From positions 1-7,994 of the forward strand of contig DPVV01000443.1 of NCBI GenBank assembly GCA_003526525.1: DNA of 7,994 nt. Direction: 5' to 3'. The notes beneath the pieces were generated by a model. It made no database searches. It worked only from the letters and a program-made list of their open reading frames with translations, and was not told the origin of the DNA. Positions 5,098 through 7,994 of the stretch are shown one piece after another. Every line of letters starts with the position of its first letter. Position 1 is the stretch's first letter. The position numbers were made by a program, and so were the translations under genes. This DNA is from Lachnoclostridium phytofermentans (GTDB lineage Bacteria; Bacillota; Clostridia; Lachnospirales; Lachnospiraceae).

Positions 5098-7629
5098 ATG
5101 AAATACTTAACCTATCCTTTGGAAAGTCAAGGTTTTATTAACCGTTGTCTAACCACAAAAACTTATACAAAATCACAACAATTTGACAAAGTGACGTTAA
5201 AGGGCAAGGTAAATGAATGGCTAAAATACGGTTTTTCTATTCATGAAAATCCTTGTCGTAAAGAATTTATTAATCATAGAATTGGGAATCTTCCAGAGTT
5301 TGTTTCGATAGAAAAATGTAAGCTCCATAATGAACTTCAGGTATTTGATGAGAAACGAACCTTTGAGATGTACTTTCCATTCGGGAATGTGGGTGTTGAT
5401 TTTTCTGAGTTTTATAATATTCCGACGTATCTGCGTTGCTATAGCTATGTAGAACTTTATTCAAATGAGGAAAGAGAAGAGATGTTTCATGTGGAAACGT
5501 GCGGTGGAATTACTGTCTGGATGAATGAGGAATTCATAACAGATTTTATTCCGTTCACGAGAAATATGGTGAAGAGCAATACGTTTAAGATGAAATTAAA
5601 GAAAGGGTATAATCAGCTGTTATTATGTCTAGATGACTTAGCAGAAAGAGACACCGATTTTTATTATCGTCTTCAATATCTTGGAGATTCTACTTTAGAG
5701 ATGTGCTTACCAGTAGAGGATCAAGTTGATCTAAATGCGATGAAAGAAGCAGAGAAAATATTAGAAGAGATATCCTTTGATAAAGAACTATATATAAGTG
5801 AAGTTGTAGAGTTGGCGATAAACAATACCTCTGGTCAAGAGTTACCAATTCACGTATCTTATAAGCCAGTAGCGGACAAGTTGACCAATGCTCATACGAT
5901 TGGTACAGAAAAAGACTATGTGATAAAACCAGACCAGAAAACATTGCCTTTGTTTGAAGCTGATGATGTGATTCCGGGATTTTATTATTTCGGTGTGGAA
6001 ATACAAATTGGTACTATTTCTATCGGACGAAAGATAGCGACACAAATATTTCATAAAAAATTATTAAAGCATAAGGAAAGTACGATTGCACAGCGTAAAC
6101 TAGAAGCTTTAAAGTATTTAGAAGAAGTAGAAGTAGATAATGTCTATAAGGCAGCTTCTATTCTTATGATGAATGGTGATACAAAGAAAGCAGAACGTAT
6201 TATTGAGGAGGAATTACAAGGAATTGCATTACGTAAGGATTGTAGTGACTTCCATCTCGTGATTGTTATGCAAATCTATAAGAAATTTCACAGTAAATTA
6301 TCTTCAGAATGTTTAAGAAAAATTGAACTAACTATCCTTGAATTTCGATACTGGATTGATGAGCCAGGAGATGATGTTATGTGGTTCTTTAGTGAAAATC
6401 ACGCACTATTATTTCATATATGTCAGTATTTTGCAGGCCAGTTTTTTAAGGATAGCCTTTTTGAAAGTTCATCCTTAACAGGAAGAGAGTTATCACTGAA
6501 AGCGGAAGGATTATTAGATGAATGGTTTTCCTATTTCTTAAGCGATTATATTACAGAATGGAATTCCAATGCATACATTCCAGTGGATGTGTTAGGGCTT
6601 TGCTCGTTATATAACTTAGCAGAGGATGGCTGTAAGTATAAAGCATTTGCTAAGGAAGGGTTAAACCGTCTCTTTTATGATATGGCGGTCAATTCGCATG
6701 ACGGAGCTATCATGACGACATTTGGTAGAAGTTATGAAAAAGAATTAAAGGGTAACTATACCGCAGGAACTACCTCTCTACTCTACATTGCTTATAATCA
6801 CGGATGCTTAAACCGTGCAGCACTTGCTTATATAGCCTTTATTTTGGGTGATTATGAGCCTCCTATTGATTATAATCGCTATCTGTCATTAGGAGATAAA
6901 GAAGAACTTATCTGGGAAAAGACACAAGGTTTTGAAAAGCATGTAGATCTCTATATGTATAAAAACAATCGTGTGCAGTTATCTACAGCAGTAAATTTCA
7001 GACCATTTACTGAAGGGTACCAGGAACACATTATGCAAGCTACAATAGATAAGACAGCACAAGTATTTATTAATCATCCCGGTGAAATTCAGCCTTATGG
7101 TAATGGAAGACCGAATTTTTGGGCTGGAAATGGTAGTTTGCCTCGTGGAGTTCAGTATAAAAATATAGGAATTTTGGAATATCATATTCCAGAAACACAT
7201 CGTATTGATTTTACACATGCTTATATACCACTACAAGAATGTGATAATTATATTGGCGATGTGAGTTGTGTAGTGATTGAAAAAAATGATTCCTACATTG
7301 GTGTTCTTGCGCAACAAGGATTAATGATGCAATCAGTGGGACCTTGTAAATTCCGCGAATTTATTAGTTTTGGCCGAGATAATATTTGGGTTATTAAAGT
7401 GGGAAGAAAAGAAGAATATCAATCCCTACAAAATTTCTATGCGCATATGAAGAAAACCTTAATACAAGCAACAGAAACTGGATATGAAATAATTGATTCA
7501 GAGTATGGAAGTTTTAAATTGGAAAAGGATGATGTTTTATATCAAGAGAAATCGATGCTACGAAAAGAGCATTTATCAAGCCAAGGAATACTAAATATCT
7601 CCACAATCCAAACTCATACGACGGAGTAG
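5098..7629 (+). CDS. Putative cytoplasmic toroid-type polysaccharide lyase-like protein, function unproven
   Basis: I do not recognise a named family for this 843-residue protein. Three parts can be seen. Residues 1 to about 330 are strand-rich and include a jelly-roll-like segment (GGITVWMNEEFI at 136-147, then MKLKKGYNQLLLCLDD at 165-180), as in sugar-binding beta-sandwich domains. Residues about 340-620 are helix-rich and hold FSENH (431-435), EWNSNAY (487-493) and FGRSYE (542-547). Residues about 630-843 are strand-rich with QEHIMQATID, INHPG and GRPNFWAGNGSLPR (670-683). The order helical toroid then beta-sandwich, with Asn-His, Tyr and Arg in conserved-looking runs, resembles heparinase II/III-type lyases, but the catalytic assignment is inference. 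There is no signal peptide or membrane segment, so it should act inside the cell. AGAGGAA precedes the ATG by about 7 bases. A GH105 gene follows after 25 bases, pointing to uronic-acid oligosaccharides as substrates. Confidence 0.6.
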   Translation: MKYLTYPLESQGFINRCLTTKTYTKSQQFDKVTLKGKVNEWLKYGFSIHENPCRKEFINHRIGNLPEFVSIEKCKLHNELQVFDEKRTFEMYFPFGNVGVDFSEFYNIPTYLRCYSYVELYSNEEREEMFHVETCGGITVWMNEEFITDFIPFTRNMVKSNTFKMKLKKGYNQLLLCLDDLAERDTDFYYRLQYLGDSTLEMCLPVEDQVDLNAMKEAEKILEEISFDKELYISEVVELAINNTSGQELPIHVSYKPVADKLTNAHTIGTEKDYVIKPDQKTLPLFEADDVIPGFYYFGVEIQIGTISIGRKIATQIFHKKLLKHKESTIAQRKLEALKYLEEVEVDNVYKAASILMMNGDTKKAERIIEEELQGIALRKDCSDFHLVIVMQIYKKFHSKLSSECLRKIELTILEFRYWIDEPGDDVMWFFSENHALLFHICQYFAGQFFKDSLFESSSLTGRELSLKAEGLLDEWFSYFLSDYITEWNSNAYIPVDVLGLCSLYNLAEDGCKYKAFAKEGLNRLFYDMAVNSHDGAIMTTFGRSYEKELKGNYTAGTTSLLYIAYNHGCLNRAALAYIAFILGDYEPPIDYNRYLSLGDKEELIWEKTQGFEKHVDLYMYKNNRVQLSTAVNFRPFTEGYQEHIMQATIDKTAQVFINHPGEIQPYGNGRPNFWAGNGSLPRGVQYKNIGILEYHIPETHRIDFTHAYIPLQECDNYIGDVSCVVIEKNDSYIGVLAQQGLMMQSVGPCKFREFISFGRDNIWVIKVGRKEEYQSLQNFYAHMKKTLIQATETGYEIIDSEYGSFKLEKDDVLYQEKSMLRKEHLSSQGILNISTIQTHTTE

Positions 7630-7654
7630 CACAACAGAAAAGTGAGGATTTGCA

Positions 7655-7994
7655 ATGGCAACAAGAGAAATGATAGAACAACAACTGAATTTGGTAAGTG
7701 ACCGAATGATGTTATTAAAGAATAATGGTGCGAAAGAAAAGTATCCGGTTAGTCTGATTGATATGGAGTGCTGGGAGTGGCCACAAGGGGTCGGTCTCTT
7801 TGGATTATACCAGTATTACTGTAAGACCAAAGAGGAAACTATTTTAAATTTCTTAATTCGTTGGTATAACCAGAGAATTGAAGAAGGAATCTATGAAAAG
7901 AACGTAAACACAACATCACCGATGCTCACGTTAACATATTTATATGAGATTACAAAGAAAGAAAGTTATCTAAACTACATTCAGTCTTTTGTTG
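7655..7994 (+). CDS. GH105 unsaturated uronyl/rhamnogalacturonyl hydrolase, 5' part
   Basis: The first 113 codons are present and the gene runs off the window edge. GH105 enzymes (YteR/YesR type) remove the unsaturated uronic acid that polysaccharide lyases leave at the non-reducing end of rhamnogalacturonan and related oligosaccharides, usually in the cytoplasm. The evidence is the run MECWEWPQGVGLFGLYQYY (37-55) and EKNVNTTSPMLTLTYLYE (81-98), both characteristic of the N-terminal helices of this (alpha/alpha)6-barrel family. The catalytic Asp known in YteR (near residue 143) lies beyond the window. There is no signal peptide. GAGG (7644-7647) lies 7 bases before ATG 7655. The 25-base gap from the 843-aa gene, with no terminator between, indicates one operon. 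GH88 is related and cannot be fully excluded from a fragment, but the motif runs favour GH105. Confidence 0.88.
   Translation, partial: MATREMIEQQLNLVSDRMMLLKNNGAKEKYPVSLIDMECWEWPQGVGLFGLYQYYCKTKEETILNFLIRWYNQRIEEGIYEKNVNTTSPMLTLTYLYEITKKESYLNYIQSFV

Overview
The window looks like chromosomal DNA of an anaerobic, low-GC Firmicute. A plant-polysaccharide-degrading Lachnospiraceae member of the Clostridium phytofermentans type is my best guess. The signs are AT-rich intergenic DNA, strong AGGAGG-type ribosome binding sites, a clostridial-style feoA-feoB set with a small Cys-rich partner, and a pectin-type glycosidase locus. All recognised genes lie on the + strand. No strain identification was possible without a search.

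Layout. 1-100: the tail of a reading frame ends inside a bulged hairpin followed by TCAC, resembling the right end of an IS200/IS605-type element whose body would lie left of the window. 101-444: no gene until a promoter near 274-279, whose -10 box sits inside a perfect 17-bp palindrome. A structured leader of about 160 nt follows and leads into a stand-alone CheY-like response regulator (445-837), closed by a strong terminator. 1070-1707: a probable two-gene unit, a 70-aa double-CxxC protein with a hydrophobic centre and a DUF2085 membrane protein, ending in a terminator. 1708-2010: non-coding, with a 14-bp direct repeat and an unexplained foldable element (1852-1930).

2011-4835: a ferrous-iron uptake operon. 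A consensus sigma-A promoter (TTGACA, 17 bp, TATAAT) is followed at once by a near-perfect Fur box, then feoA, feoB and a FeoB-associated Cys-rich membrane peptide, with a hairpin and a terminator at the end. Fur with Fe2+ should block transcription. FeoB is the GTPase-coupled Fe2+ permease, FeoA its small SH3-like partner, and the Cys-rich peptide probably serves at the membrane. This FeoB carries a His/Cys-rich stretch after its G domain.

5098-7994: start of a carbohydrate operon. An 843-aa cytoplasmic protein of uncertain function has the outline of an alpha/alpha-toroid plus beta-sandwich polysaccharide lyase. It is followed 25 nt later by the first 113 codons of a GH105 unsaturated uronyl hydrolase, cut by the window edge. 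Together they suggest intracellular processing of imported pectin/rhamnogalacturonan-type oligosaccharides.

The best candidates for something undescribed are the 843-aa protein paired with GH105, the structured leader plus palindrome before the response regulator, and the foldable element at 1852-1930.
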